This document shows positions 46,132-54,602 of a DNA stretch of 54,602 nucleotides, in pieces. Each line of letters starts with the position of its first letter. Position 1 is the first letter of the stretch. The position numbers and the translations under genes were made by a program. The stretch is from JANSWP01 sp041941305 (GTDB lineage: Bacteria > Bacteroidota > Bacteroidia > Chitinophagales > Saprospiraceae). Location: contig JBGTQJ010000063.1 of NCBI GenBank assembly GCA_041941305.1, forward strand, positions 1-54,602, written 5' to 3'. The notes under the pieces were generated by a model. The model was given only the letters and a program-made list of their open reading frames with translations. It was not told where the DNA came from and searched no databases.

Positions 46132-48663
46132 CTATTGTCCCACAAAAAACACCGCATTACTAAACAAAAACTTCCCTTCTTCCCAAAAAGCGCGGTACAA
46201 TGGGTTGTCAATCATATAGGTGACACTGCCTCTTCCTTTATTTTGTACAGAAAAGACTACTGAGTTGTCTAGTTTTTGTTTCAGGTTAGCTCCCACAAAA
46301 CCAGCAATCATTGGTTTATCTCCTACATAACCCACATTCCAGCAATTTTTTAACAAATCGTATCTCAGGCTACTGGTTTTAAGAGAGAAATAATAGTCCT
46401 TCATACCAAAGCCAAGGGGGTGCGAGTTATCAAGATGAATTTTGAATATGGCTCCGGGAATTTGATTGGATATGGAAGCTCGAACGCGATCTTTGTATTT
46501 TGCTGTTCGGTTTTCCAGGGTAGTCGCTTCACGAGCTTTGTCAGCAGCAGTTTTGTCTGCTTTTTTCGCAAATCGAGTCAAATTAAATCCTTTTTTATCT
46601 TCCAAACTCCTGTTGGCATAGCCAATAGCGATTAACCGTCCTCCACCTGAAATCCAGGAATTTAATTTATCGACCAAATCATCGTTCAGACGATAACTTC
46701 CCTCTGGCAAAACAATGGTATTAAAATCGTCCAAGTCAATCCTCGAAAAGTTATCTGCATCGGCAATGGTGATGGGATAGTTTAAATCCTGTTCAAAATA
46801 ATACCAGACCTGACCAAATTGATTGGTAAAGGTGCTTTCACCCGATAGTACAAGAATCCTGGGTTTTTGAATAAAAGTCATATTATCTGACCCCAAATCA
46901 TGACCTGCAGTGACGAAGCCTGTATTGACTGCAAAGATTTCCTGTCCCAGCAAAGTAGCCGCCTCGCGAATTACCTGAGCGTATTTGGAATGCTTTCGAT
47001 TGTCTGCTCTGGTAATCACTAAAGTGCCTGCCTGATACTTTCTGCCCTCTACTTCAAAAGGTTCTTCAGCAAAGCGCACTTTTACATCCTCTTTTAAAAT
47101 AGAACTCAAAAACTGAGCACTCCTTAGGGATCGCCATGGAACTACATAGGCATAAGGATCTGCAATTTTTCCCGGAGGAGGGAAAAAGCCTGCGCTGGAG
47201 GAAGGAGTATTGACGTTGATTTTTTCTTTTGTAGCATAAGCTTCCAAACCATAAGCATAAGGCAATGCCCAGGCTGTAATATCATAGGTAAGCGAATCCA
47301 CAACTTCAGTCTTTGGTTCAAATAGTACTTGCGCCAATATTCCTTTCGGTTGATAGGCACTGATCACCAAATCTTTGGCTTCAATTTCATGAGTGACTTC
47401 TAATCCAGATTGATAATAAAAAGCGGTTACATTTCTGGAGTTATTAATAGAGCCATATTGAATTTTGTGAATATCCAATAATTGCTTCAGCTTATCAATT
47501 TTCTCCACCGGGTTGCTACTCTTGATGATAAAGGTTTTGTACTCACCGGGAGGGTTGTTTCGGGCATTCTGAAAATATTTTGAGAATTCTCCTATTAAAT
47601 TTTGTGCTTGTTTGGAAGCAATTTCTACAGTAGAAAGAGCAGTAACCTTGTGATGTTCAATCCTGTCTGCCAAGGTTAGTGTATCTCCATTGTGCATCAG
47701 GATAGCTCTGCCAGCTCTGCTATGCCCTCCTTGTTCATAAGTCATCCCGATTGCTCCATTAAATGTCGGATAAGTATCTCCGTAACTGGGGTAAAGCAAA
47801 TCAAATACTTCTCGGGTAAAGTACAACCATCCTTCTTCGTCAAAGTATTTTGTATGGTTTTTCCCAATCTCGGTCTGAAAATCCCCTTGCCAGTCCGTGA
47901 TATAGCTATGGTAAGGCTGCGCTGCTGGGGCAAAATAGTATGGATTGTTGTGAAATTGCTCATGAAAATCGACATGTATCTGGGGCATCCATTTTTGGTA
48001 TTGTACCAATCTTCTTCTGGATTCAATTTGACTCGCCCAAGCCCAGTCCCGATTGAGATCAAAGAGGTAATGATTGACACGTCCGCCTGGCCAAGGCTCG
48101 CTATGTTCACGAGAAGAAAGCGAAGGATCTGCAGTTCTATTCCCAATATTTCGAAACCAATGGGTGTAGCGGGAATAGCCATCTGGATTGACGCTTGGGT
48201 CAATAATCACCACTGTATTCTCAAGCCATTTTTTCGCATCGGCATTGGTTACCAATTCATATATCGCTATCATTGAACTTTCAGAAGCAGCTGCTTCATT
48301 GCCATGCACTCCAAAGCTCATCCATACAATTGGTGTTGATATAGAGTTATCTACCTTCCCTTCCAGCATACCCGTTATCCTTAGGTTATTTTCCCGAATT
48401 GCTTCCAGGTTCTTCAAATTTTCTTCTGAAGAAATAAACGTCATCAGTAAAGGTCGTTTTTGGTTGCTCAACCCATACTCCATAATTTCTACATTGGGGC
48501 TATTCTCTGCTACATGCTGAAAATAATCTACCAACATATAGTGCGGGGTAAAATGCTCGCCCAAATTATGAGGAAGGAATTCATCAGGTGACAGCAATTG
48601 TGCATTCGCCAAAAGGATCGTAACCGACAGGAAACAAGTGAGAAGGATTTTTATTAAAGTCAT
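46132..48663 (-). CDS. secreted M14-family zinc carboxypeptidase
   Basis: About 843 aa from the ATG at 48663, chosen because the signal peptide (KILLTCFLSVTILLANAQ) follows directly; the ORF is open to 48720. The M14 zinc ligands are visible in FGVHGNEAAASES (HxxE) and IHVDFHEQFHNNPY (downstream His), and a general-base Glu is likely in MTYEQGGHSRAG. RDWAWASQIES precedes the second His. The long C-terminal part (about 400 residues) includes a ThuA/GATase-like segment (LNSWISGGGRLIAIGYANRS). It should cleave C-terminal residues from exported peptides in the periplasm or outside. It follows the cytochrome gene by 94 bp. The end is not a T9SS domain. Confidence 0.87.
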   Translation of the reverse strand: MTLIKILLTCFLSVTILLANAQLLSPDEFLPHNLGEHFTPHYMLVDYFQHVAENSPNVEIMEYGLSNQKRPLLMTFISSEENLKNLEAIRENNLRITGMLEGKVDNSISTPIVWMSFGVHGNEAAASESSMIAIYELVTNADAKKWLENTVVIIDPSVNPDGYSRYTHWFRNIGNRTADPSLSSREHSEPWPGGRVNHYLFDLNRDWAWASQIESRRRLVQYQKWMPQIHVDFHEQFHNNPYYFAPAAQPYHSYITDWQGDFQTEIGKNHTKYFDEEGWLYFTREVFDLLYPSYGDTYPTFNGAIGMTYEQGGHSRAGRAILMHNGDTLTLADRIEHHKVTALSTVEIASKQAQNLIGEFSKYFQNARNNPPGEYKTFIIKSSNPVEKIDKLKQLLDIHKIQYGSINNSRNVTAFYYQSGLEVTHEIEAKDLVISAYQPKGILAQVLFEPKTEVVDSLTYDITAWALPYAYGLEAYATKEKINVNTPSSSAGFFPPPGKIADPYAYVVPWRSLRSAQFLSSILKEDVKVRFAEEPFEVEGRKYQAGTLVITRADNRKHSKYAQVIREAATLLGQEIFAVNTGFVTAGHDLGSDNMTFIQKPRILVLSGESTFTNQFGQVWYYFEQDLNYPITIADADNFSRIDLDDFNTIVLPEGSYRLNDDLVDKLNSWISGGGRLIAIGYANRSLEDKKGFNLTRFAKKADKTAADKAREATTLENRTAKYKDRVRASISNQIPGAIFKIHLDNSHPLGFGMKDYYFSLKTSSLRYDLLKNCWNVGYVGDKPMIAGFVGANLKQKLDNSVVFSVQNKGRGSVTYMIDNPLYRAFWEEGKFLFSNAVFFVGQ

Positions 48664-48757
48664 AAGATGAGTTGTTAGAGTAAGGTATATTATAGAGCGC
48701 TGAAGTTTTAAAGACATCAAATTTGTTTTTGGTAACTACCCGAATCAAGATTTATCC

Positions 48758-49105
48758 TTATCCGTCCGTCTTTAGTTTAATCGTATATTCAGCTACTGCT
48801 TTGATTTTTTCTTCGCTCAATAAGCCTTCCATCGGAGTCATCGTATTTCTACCTTTTGAAATGACCAAAATACGCTCTTCAAGGCTTAATTCAGATTTTG
48901 TCAAATCGTGTGCTCCACTCGCCCCCATATCTCCATACAATCCGTGACAGGTAACACAGTAATTTTTGTAAATCTTTTCTCCATCAGGCTTTTTGGGCTG
49001 TGGAGTAGAAGCATTTTTCGCAGCAGATGAACCATTATTTCCGGTGTTACTTCCACAGGCGAAAGCAAAAGCACCAAGACACATCAGGATGATAAATTTT
49101 TTCAT
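48758..49105 (-). CDS. small c-type cytochrome lipoprotein
   Basis: 115 aa. A lipoprotein signal (IILMCLGAFAFAC) is followed by an Asn/Ser/Ala linker and one cytochrome c domain with CVTCH. A probable axial Met is in TMTPMEGLL. It should carry electrons in the periplasm, tethered to a membrane. Partners cannot be named from context. It precedes the M14 peptidase gene on the same strand. Confidence 0.9.
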   Translation of the reverse strand: MKKFIILMCLGAFAFACGSNTGNNGSSAAKNASTPQPKKPDGEKIYKNYCVTCHGLYGDMGASGAHDLTKSELSLEERILVISKGRNTMTPMEGLLSEEKIKAVAEYTIKLKTDG

Positions 49106-49119
49106 ATTTCTTTTTTGGA

Positions 49120-49167
49120 TCCCTGAAGACCTGATTGATTGTAATCAATCATCCCAATCGTCAGGGA
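49120..49167. repeat. interrupted palindrome upstream of cytochrome gene
   Basis: tccctga (49120-49126) pairs with tcaggga (49161-49167), and the inner gattgatt/aatcaatc (49133-49140, 49143-49150) forms a second stem. It lies just upstream of the cytochrome ATG at 49105, in its leader or promoter. It could be a regulator site or the obg terminator. Confidence 0.5.
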
Positions 49168-49229
49168 AGGACTGTTTTTTGCCAGGGCGAATATACGATT
49201 TGACAAACACTCGATGTTACAGAATATTG

Positions 49230-50231
49230 TCAAAAAAGCTCCTTATTCATGACATCCCAGAGCAGATCTTTCAATTCCTGTAATCCTTGCTGTGCGACTG
49301 AAGAAATAAAAAGATAAGGAATGTCTTCCGGAATTTCAGGTTCCAATAATTCCTTCAACTCATCATCTATCAAATCACTTTTGGTGATGGCAAGTACTCT
49401 TGGCTTATCCAATAATTCCTCATTATACATCTTCAGTTCATTTACCAGAATGTCATATTCTTTCTGTATGCTATCTGTATCACTTGGAATCACAAAAAGC
49501 AAAGTTGCATTTCGCTCAATATGCCTTAAAAAGCGATGCCCTAAACCCCTTCCTTCATGTGCATTTTCAATAATTCCGGGGATATCCGCCATTACAAAAG
49601 AACGCATGTCCCGATATTGTACAATGCCCAGGTTGGGTACAAGGGTTGTAAAAGCATAATTGGCAATTTTGGGTTTGGCGGCAGTCATTACTGAAAGCAA
49701 TGTAGATTTACCAGCATTTGGAAAACCAACCAAGCCGACATCTGCAAGGACTTTGAGTTCCAGAATTTTCCATTCTTCTTTCCCTTCTTCTCCGGGTTGC
49801 GCATAGCGAGGTGTTTGACGTGTCGCTGTTTTGAAATGGGAGTTGCCCAATCCTCCTCGCCCACCAGGAGTCAGAATTTTTTCTTCTCCATCTTCAGTAA
49901 TTTCAAAGTGAAGCTTTCCTGTTTCAAAATCTTTTGCAATCGTCCCTAAAGGCACCTCCAAAATGACATCCTTCCCATTAGCTCCGAATTTGTTAGCGCC
50001 AGCACCGGGTTTTCCGTTCTCTGCAATCACATGTTTGCGATATTTTAGTGGCAAAAGTGTCCACATATTTCGATTGCCTCGCAAAATAATATGACCGCCA
50101 CGACCACCATCACCGCCATCAGGTCCGCCTTTTGCCGTTTTGTTGTCTCGAAAAAAATGGACAGACCCTGCACCTCCTTTACCAGAGCGACAACATATTT
50201 TTACATAGTCTACAAAGTTTTTGTCTGCCAT
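49230..50231 (-). CDS. obg: GTPase Obg/CgtA
   Basis: 334 aa from the ATG at 50231. I chose it over the open frame to 50285 because MADKNFVDYVKI is the family start and the extension runs through an inverted repeat. An N-terminal glycine-rich OBG fold (GGDGGRGGHIILRG, GANKFGANGKDVILEVP) precedes the G domain with GFPNAGKSTLL (G1), DIPGIIENAHEG (G3) and TKSD (G4). It is an essential GTPase for ribosome assembly and stress control. It lies 314 bp after adk on the same strand. Confidence 0.95.
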   Translation of the reverse strand: MADKNFVDYVKICCRSGKGGAGSVHFFRDNKTAKGGPDGGDGGRGGHIILRGNRNMWTLLPLKYRKHVIAENGKPGAGANKFGANGKDVILEVPLGTIAKDFETGKLHFEITEDGEEKILTPGGRGGLGNSHFKTATRQTPRYAQPGEEGKEEWKILELKVLADVGLVGFPNAGKSTLLSVMTAAKPKIANYAFTTLVPNLGIVQYRDMRSFVMADIPGIIENAHEGRGLGHRFLRHIERNATLLFVIPSDTDSIQKEYDILVNELKMYNEELLDKPRVLAITKSDLIDDELKELLEPEIPEDIPYLFISSVAQQGLQELKDLLWDVMNKELF

Positions 50232-50259
50232 TTTAAGAAACCTTAAAAAAATAAATTCA

Positions 50260-50297
50260 TTGACAATTTGAGTGACTTGATTCACTCAAATTGTCAA
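50260..50297. promoter_or_regulatory. 16-bp perfect inverted repeat in obg leader
   Basis: Arms 50260-50275 and 50282-50297 with a 6-nt loop lie 28 bp upstream of the obg ATG. In RNA it would be a strong leader hairpin; in DNA it could bind a dimeric regulator. No T-tract follows on either strand. Confidence 0.55.
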
Positions 50298-50390
50298 AAA
50301 GGAATTTGCTTACAAAAGATGAGTCATCCCAAATTTTGGCAATAAAAAACCTTTCGTTTATCTTTTTTTGCCTAATCTGTTGATATTCAA

Positions 50391-50449
50391 TTTGTTGCGG
50401 GGTGCGAGTTGTGGGTTTGACCAACCCGCAACTCGCACCCCGCAACAAA
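50391..50449. terminator. 27-bp GC-rich hairpin downstream of adk
   Basis: Arms 50391-50417 and 50423-50449 pair throughout except for one G-T, with a 5-nt loop. It lies between adk and obg, about 100 bp after the adk stop. It is GC-rich in an AT-rich genome. It probably ends the adk transcript. Confidence 0.6.
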
Positions 50450-50545
50450 AACACATTACATAGTGAGTTGAAATTCAGTGATTTAAGATGTAATCTGAAA
50501 ATTCGGGATGATTCATGTTATATACTGTAAGAATCAGGAATTTTA

Positions 50546-51121
50546 TTAATTCAAACTATCAATTGCCGTACAAAGTCTATCAAAAATATCATCTATTGAG
50601 CCTATCCCATCAATTTTCTCAGACTTATCAAACACAGCATAATAATCGTATACAGGAGTCGTGTTTTGCTTGTACACCTCAATTCGATTTTGGATAACAG
50701 CTTCATCCAAATCATCTGAGCGACCAGAAGTCTTTCCTCGCTCCAATAACCTTCTAATGAGTTCTTCATCGGCTACATCCAGCATCAATAAACTTGAGAT
50801 TTTCTGTCCCTTTTCCGCCATCAGTTTATCGAGTGCTTCTGCCTGACGGATGGTTCTGGGAAATCCATCAAATATATATCCGGCTACATCTGGGTTGGCT
50901 TCAACTTTGTTCTTCAACATACCTACGGTCACTTCATCAGGCACCAGTTCCCCTTTATCCATATAACTCATAGCTTTCAAACCAAGCGGTGTTTTGTTGC
51001 CTATTTCATATCTAAAAAGATCACCAGTAGAGATGTGAAGCAAATTATATTTTTCAACCAATTTGGCGGCTTGAGTCCCTTTGCCTGAACCCGGAGGTCC
51101 GAAGAGTATTAAGTTTATCAT
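50546..51121 (-). CDS. adk: adenylate kinase
   Basis: 191 aa, the short form without the zinc LID. The P-loop is GPPGSGKGTQA, the NMP-binding region is HISTGDLFRYEI, and GYIFDGFPRTIRQAE and ERGKTSGRSDD complete the core. It converts AMP and ATP to two ADP. It stands upstream of obg but behind a strong hairpin, so it is probably a separate transcript. Confidence 0.95.
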   Translation of the reverse strand: MINLILFGPPGSGKGTQAAKLVEKYNLLHISTGDLFRYEIGNKTPLGLKAMSYMDKGELVPDEVTVGMLKNKVEANPDVAGYIFDGFPRTIRQAEALDKLMAEKGQKISSLLMLDVADEELIRRLLERGKTSGRSDDLDEAVIQNRIEVYKQNTTPVYDYYAVFDKSEKIDGIGSIDDIFDRLCTAIDSLN

Positions 51122-51590
51122 TTTATCTATAAATCATGGTTTCATTATATTATGACTGCATAGTTTAACAGCGAAAAACGATGAAGTAATAAAACAATGA
51201 AAGCCCCATTTTTCAAAAGAGGCGCGAAGATAATGATTTTGAAGTAGATAAAACTGACACCTTGAATCAAAACTATTTTTTACTTAATTTTATCTTCTAA
51301 ACATCCAATTCCCTATAAAGACAGACTGTTTTTCCAAGAGGCATAAATATCGGTTCATCTCTTAAATCTTACAAAGGCTCATGGTTTTGGATTTTCTCGG
51401 CTAAAAAACCTGCATAGTAGTTCTAATGCGATGGCGAGCCCAATTAAATTATTCGAGAAGCTTATTTATTATAATTAAGCCTAATCCTAATCAAAATTTT
51501 TCCTGAAGACATTAACTAATTACTACATTGACCAGGGTTATCAAACCAATGGTCAGAGAATCACAAATTATAGTCAAACACTACAAGTAA
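51122..51590. other. 469-bp AT-rich divergent intergenic region, no gene seen
   Basis: This region lies between adk and the DUF6624 gene, which diverge. I see no ORF or RNA family. A short pair tgacca/tggtca (51529-51555) is the only local dyad. It probably holds promoters for both genes. Confidence 0.4.
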
Positions 51591-52868
51591 ATGATGAAAA
51601 CAACATTAGTCACTCTTTTCCTCGTTTTCTACCTTTTTTGTTTCAGTCAATCCAGGTATGAGGATTCCAGCTACAAAAAACTGGTCTTTAGTGCCGACTC
51701 TGCTTTTAAAGAAGGTAATTATGTGCTTTGCGGAAAGAAGTATGAAATGGCCTTCCAGCTTGGGAAGCCCAACTTCTTCAATAGTTTCCGTGCGGCAAAA
51801 TGTTTTGCCCTTGCCAAAAATGCCCAAAAGAGCATAGCATATCTAAACCAGTCGGTGGATTTAAATTGGCAATACTCCTGCAAATGGTTACAAAAAGATG
51901 AAAAATTAAATGCGCTAAAATCTTTGGAAGAATGGCAAAAATTGATTGAAAAATGTGAAACCCATAGTTCCTCTGTAAATCAAGCCTTGAGAGACGAACT
52001 CCTTACGTTAAGAGATGAGTATCAAAAATTGACCAATGCTACTCCTGAAAGTAATCATAAGTCTTACAAAGCGCACAGCCTCAAACTCAAAGAATTCAAG
52101 CAAAGGAATACTAGAAGGATCAAGGAAATAATAGGTCAACATGGCTGGCCAGGGAGCTCGCTTGTAGGTGAAATTGGCACACATGCAGCCTGGCTTCTGG
52201 TGCAGCATGCAGATATGGATCCGATTTTTCAGGAAAAATGTTTGGGGCTTTTAAAAAAGGCTTATTTGTCGGGTGAGGCATCTGGTCGAAATTATGCCTT
52301 CTTATACGACAGAGTCATGGTCAATAAAGGAGAAAGGCAATTGTACGGCACTCAGATATATTTAAATTCTATTACAAACTATTATGAATTTTGTCCCATT
52401 CAAAACGAAGTCAATTTAAACAAGAGGAGATCTGAAGTTGGGCTCCAATGGTCTGCGGAAGAATATGCCAAAGTTTTGGGCTTTAGCTATCACACTTTGA
52501 CTGATGAACAACAGGTTGAAAAACTGAAGGATAAAGCTTCTGAATATCAGTTGCTTTCTGATGAAGCCCACCTTGCTTTAAAGGAAAAAAATTACGAATC
52601 CGCCATCCCTAAATTTATTCGAGTAATGGAGCTTAATGGCAATTTTCAAAATCAGGATTTGATAACTGGTTCTATTGCATTGGCCCATTCAAAGGAAGAC
52701 AGATCCGGCACCTTTTTTTTGTGGCTCAAAAAAGCAGTTGTAAGGGGCTGGAAGGGAATGAACACGCTTAGGAAGTCTAAACATTTTAGAGCTTACAAAT
52801 TGGATAAAAGATGGGAAATGCTGGCGGAGTTGGAAAAAACAATAAGCGAGGGGCAATCAAATAAGTAA
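51591..52868 (+). CDS. DUF6624-type secreted protein with TPR-like helices
   Basis: 425 aa. A signal peptide (TTLVTLFLVFYLFCFSQS) and a helical N-terminal region (SADSAFKEGNYVLCGKKYEMAF) suggest TPR repeats. The central region matches the DUF6624 pattern: DEYQKL, IIGQHGWPGSSLVGEIGTHAAWLLVQHAD, YAFLYDRVMVNKGERQLYGTQI. Function unknown. A second TPR-like stretch (DEAHLALKEKNYESAIPKFI) ends the protein. It may be exported to the periplasm. No operon partner is evident. Confidence 0.75.
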   Translation: MMKTTLVTLFLVFYLFCFSQSRYEDSSYKKLVFSADSAFKEGNYVLCGKKYEMAFQLGKPNFFNSFRAAKCFALAKNAQKSIAYLNQSVDLNWQYSCKWLQKDEKLNALKSLEEWQKLIEKCETHSSSVNQALRDELLTLRDEYQKLTNATPESNHKSYKAHSLKLKEFKQRNTRRIKEIIGQHGWPGSSLVGEIGTHAAWLLVQHADMDPIFQEKCLGLLKKAYLSGEASGRNYAFLYDRVMVNKGERQLYGTQIYLNSITNYYEFCPIQNEVNLNKRRSEVGLQWSAEEYAKVLGFSYHTLTDEQQVEKLKDKASEYQLLSDEAHLALKEKNYESAIPKFIRVMELNGNFQNQDLITGSIALAHSKEDRSGTFFLWLKKAVVRGWKGMNTLRKSKHFRAYKLDKRWEMLAELEKTISEGQSNK

Positions 52869-52946
52869 GAGCCTATAATTACGATTTGCCAAATGAAATT
52901 GTCAGAGAACCGATTATTTTAATCAATTTTGGATCATCTTTTTATT

Positions 52947-53897
52947 ATGAACCAAATTGAAAAAAATACAAAACTGCTTAAAGAAGAAGCTATACGGCTT
53001 GGATTTTCATTTGTGGGAGTTGCAAAGGCAGAAAAACTGGATGAAGAAGCCAGGCGTTTGGAGGAGTGGTTAAATTTGGAATATCATGGAAAGATGGCAT
53101 ATATGGAGAACCATTTTGACAAACGAATTGACCCGACCAAACTGGTTCCAGGCTCCAAATCGGTAGTCACCCTCATGTATAATTATTTTACTCCGCGAAA
53201 ACAAGATGATGAAACAGCTCCCAAAATTTCCAAATATGCCTATGGTAAAGATTATCACTTCATCATAAAAGCCAAATTAAAGGACTTATTGTTTTTTTTG
53301 AACGAGAAAATTGGGGCAGTGAATGGTCGTTGCTTTGTCGATTCTGCACCCGTTTTGGAGCGCGAATGGGCCAAAAGAGGTGGCATCGGCTGGACCGGAA
53401 AAAACACTTTATTGATTCATCCGAGAGCAGGATCTTATTTCTTTTTGGCAGAATTAATCATTGACTTGGAATTAAGCCCAGACGCACCTATGAAAGATTA
53501 TTGTGGTACCTGTACCCGATGCATCGATGCTTGCCCAACGGAAGCCATTTCAAAAAATGGGTATTTGATCAATGCTTCTAAATGCATTAGCTATTTAACT
53601 ATTGAATTAAAAGATGAAGTACTGCCTGAAGGCTTTAGTGGAAAAATGGAAAACTGGATGTTTGGATGCGATATTTGCCAGGAAGTCTGTCCCTGGAATC
53701 GTTTTTCGAGCCCTCATACTGAACGGGAGTTTGAACCACATCCTAATTTATTGACCTTGAGAAAAAAAGATTGGGAAGAAATTACAGAAGAAGTCTTTCG
53801 GGAAATATTCAAAAAATCAGCTGTAAAAAGAACCAAATTTAAAGGGCTTAAACGAAATATTGGTTTTTTAAAAAATAATGAAATTGCCGAATCATAA
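52947..53897 (+). CDS. queG: epoxyqueuosine reductase
   Basis: 316 aa from the ATG at 52947 (a TTG at 52929 is in frame). Two ferredoxin-type 4Fe-4S motifs, CGTCTRCIDACP and CDICQEVCPWN, plus the cobalamin-domain features (DSAPVLEREWAKRGGIGWTGKNTLL) identify QueG. It performs the last step of queuosine synthesis in tRNA. The family's other genes are not nearby. It converges on the response regulator gene with only two bases between stops. Confidence 0.94.
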   Translation: MNQIEKNTKLLKEEAIRLGFSFVGVAKAEKLDEEARRLEEWLNLEYHGKMAYMENHFDKRIDPTKLVPGSKSVVTLMYNYFTPRKQDDETAPKISKYAYGKDYHFIIKAKLKDLLFFLNEKIGAVNGRCFVDSAPVLEREWAKRGGIGWTGKNTLLIHPRAGSYFFLAELIIDLELSPDAPMKDYCGTCTRCIDACPTEAISKNGYLINASKCISYLTIELKDEVLPEGFSGKMENWMFGCDICQEVCPWNRFSSPHTEREFEPHPNLLTLRKKDWEEITEEVFREIFKKSAVKRTKFKGLKRNIGFLKNNEIAES

Positions 53898-53899
53898 AG

Positions 53900-54325
53900 T
53901 CATTTCTTAAACATGGGCTTTACATTAATATCACCCCAAAAACCCGAAATTGCATTTAGCGAATTTTCCAAATCGACAAAATTGAGGGGTTTTACCACAT
54001 ATGCATTGGCTCCCAATTCATAACAGGTTTGAATATCTTTTGGACTTGATGAGGTTGTAAAAACAATGATGGGCAATCTTCTCAATTCTTCATCATCATG
54101 AAAAATCTTTAAAACGTCGAAGCCATTCATTTTTGGCATATTCAAATCCAGAAGAATATAGCAGATATTGGTCAGCGGTTCAGTTTTCAAATAATAAAGC
54201 AACTGTTCCCCATTGCCACAATGAACCAGGTCGGCTGGAATAGCTAAGTTTTCAAGTGCAAGTTTGGTTAATCTCACATCGTCAGGATTGTCCTCGACGA
54301 GAATGATCTTTTTTCGATTGCTCAT
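53900..54325 (-). CDS. single-domain response regulator (Rcp1-like)
   Basis: 141 aa, one receiver domain. Marks: ILVEDNPDDVRLTKLAL, the phospho-Asp in ILLDLNMPKMNG, VFTTSSSPKDI and the Lys in AYVVKPLNF. The NPDD and TTS features resemble Rcp1-type partners of phytochrome-like kinases. No output domain exists, so it probably relays phosphate to another protein. The kinase is not in the window. It converges on queG with two bases between stops. Confidence 0.92.
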   Translation of the reverse strand: MSNRKKIILVEDNPDDVRLTKLALENLAIPADLVHCGNGEQLLYYLKTEPLTNICYILLDLNMPKMNGFDVLKIFHDDEELRRLPIIVFTTSSSPKDIQTCYELGANAYVVKPLNFVDLENSLNAISGFWGDINVKPMFKK

Positions 54326-54602
54326 AAGAATTATCCCTTCGTTAGTATGCTATAATCGTAACAAACTAATTGACATAAGCTTTTGTTCGTAGGCTTTTTA
54401 TTCAAAAACGATAGGTAAAAAAACCTATGCTGGCAAACCTAAGCAAAAATTTGAAATTTGTGACAACCATTCTGACGTTTCGTGTTTTATTTTTGTCAAT
54501 GTTTTTTAGCTTTTGTCCAAAAGCCTTTTTTGGGGAATCGCCTCATTAGTAGTGATTAAAAAATAACTTCATCATTTTGATTTCGTCAAATAAGCTCAAC
54601 TT
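54326..54602. other. window-end intergenic region, no gene seen
   Basis: This 277-bp tail is upstream of the response regulator and contains no ORF that I can support. ataggt/acctat pair at 54411-54428. TATTTTTG at 54488-54495 (plus) may be a promoter for a gene beyond the window. Confidence 0.35.

Noticed and set aside
50232..50285. An 18-codon N-terminal extension of Obg
   Set aside because: The family starts at MADKNFVDYV, and the extension runs through a perfect inverted repeat.

Overview
The window reads as the chromosome of a gliding or surface-associated Bacteroidota, most like the Saprospiria/Lewinella lineage. Evidence: four secreted proteins carry type IX secretion (T9SS) C-terminal sorting domains (three type A, one type B gliding-motility type), there is a TANFOR-domain giant protein, a hybrid two-component regulator with a C-terminal AraC domain, Bacteroidota-type promoters (TAnnTTTG) and almost no Shine-Dalgarno sequences. 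I see no rRNA, tRNA, CRISPR array, integrase, transposase or phage structural module. The taxonomic call is inference from gene content only.

Layout. 1-9.3 kb: a small SnoaL-like protein, a secreted Kelch/FnIII/GEVED protein, a large lipoprotein fusing an SGNH-like domain, a PVC-type dehydrogenase propeller, HEAT repeats and a cytochrome c domain, then a porin plus PiT-like transporter operon. 9.6-25.4 kb: giant surface proteins (a VCBS-repeat protein, a 1649-aa adhesin with seventeen 51-aa tandem repeats, a 2280-aa TANFOR protein) with a NUDIX gene and a ParE-type toxin-antitoxin pair between the last two. 25.5-29.2 kb: a laccase-domain (YfiH/PgeF) protein downstream of a TPR hybrid histidine kinase. 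29.5-38 kb: an accessory surface island with a broken lipoprotein, two tail-fibre-like proteins ending in S74 chaperone domains, a dockerin-like secreted protein and a cohesin-like T9SS protein. Two copies of a MITE-like palindromic element lie in this island. 38.1-54.6 kb: mostly housekeeping genes (HupE, Ada, OdhB, an alpha-oxoamine synthase, a CBS/CysK-like enzyme, HemA, an M14 peptidase, cytochrome c, Obg, Adk, a DUF6624 protein, QueG, a response regulator).

How the parts may work together. Most secreted products are cell-surface proteins expected to leave through the Sec system, several of them then through T9SS. The alpha-oxoamine synthase next to a CBS/CysK-like enzyme could make the sulfonolipid (capnine) precursor typical of gliding Bacteroidota; this is a hypothesis. 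The porin and PiT-like permease form a two-membrane anion uptake operon. Intergenic DNA is rich in long, often perfect inverted repeats, mainly at 3' ends and between convergent genes.

The best leads are: the MITE-like element whose terminus has become the N-terminus of the gene at 29587-30003; three direct repeats upstream of the hybrid kinase that look like an operator; the Cys-paired 51-aa repeat adhesin; the adjacent dockerin-like and cohesin-like proteins; and the paired S74-chaperoned fibre proteins.
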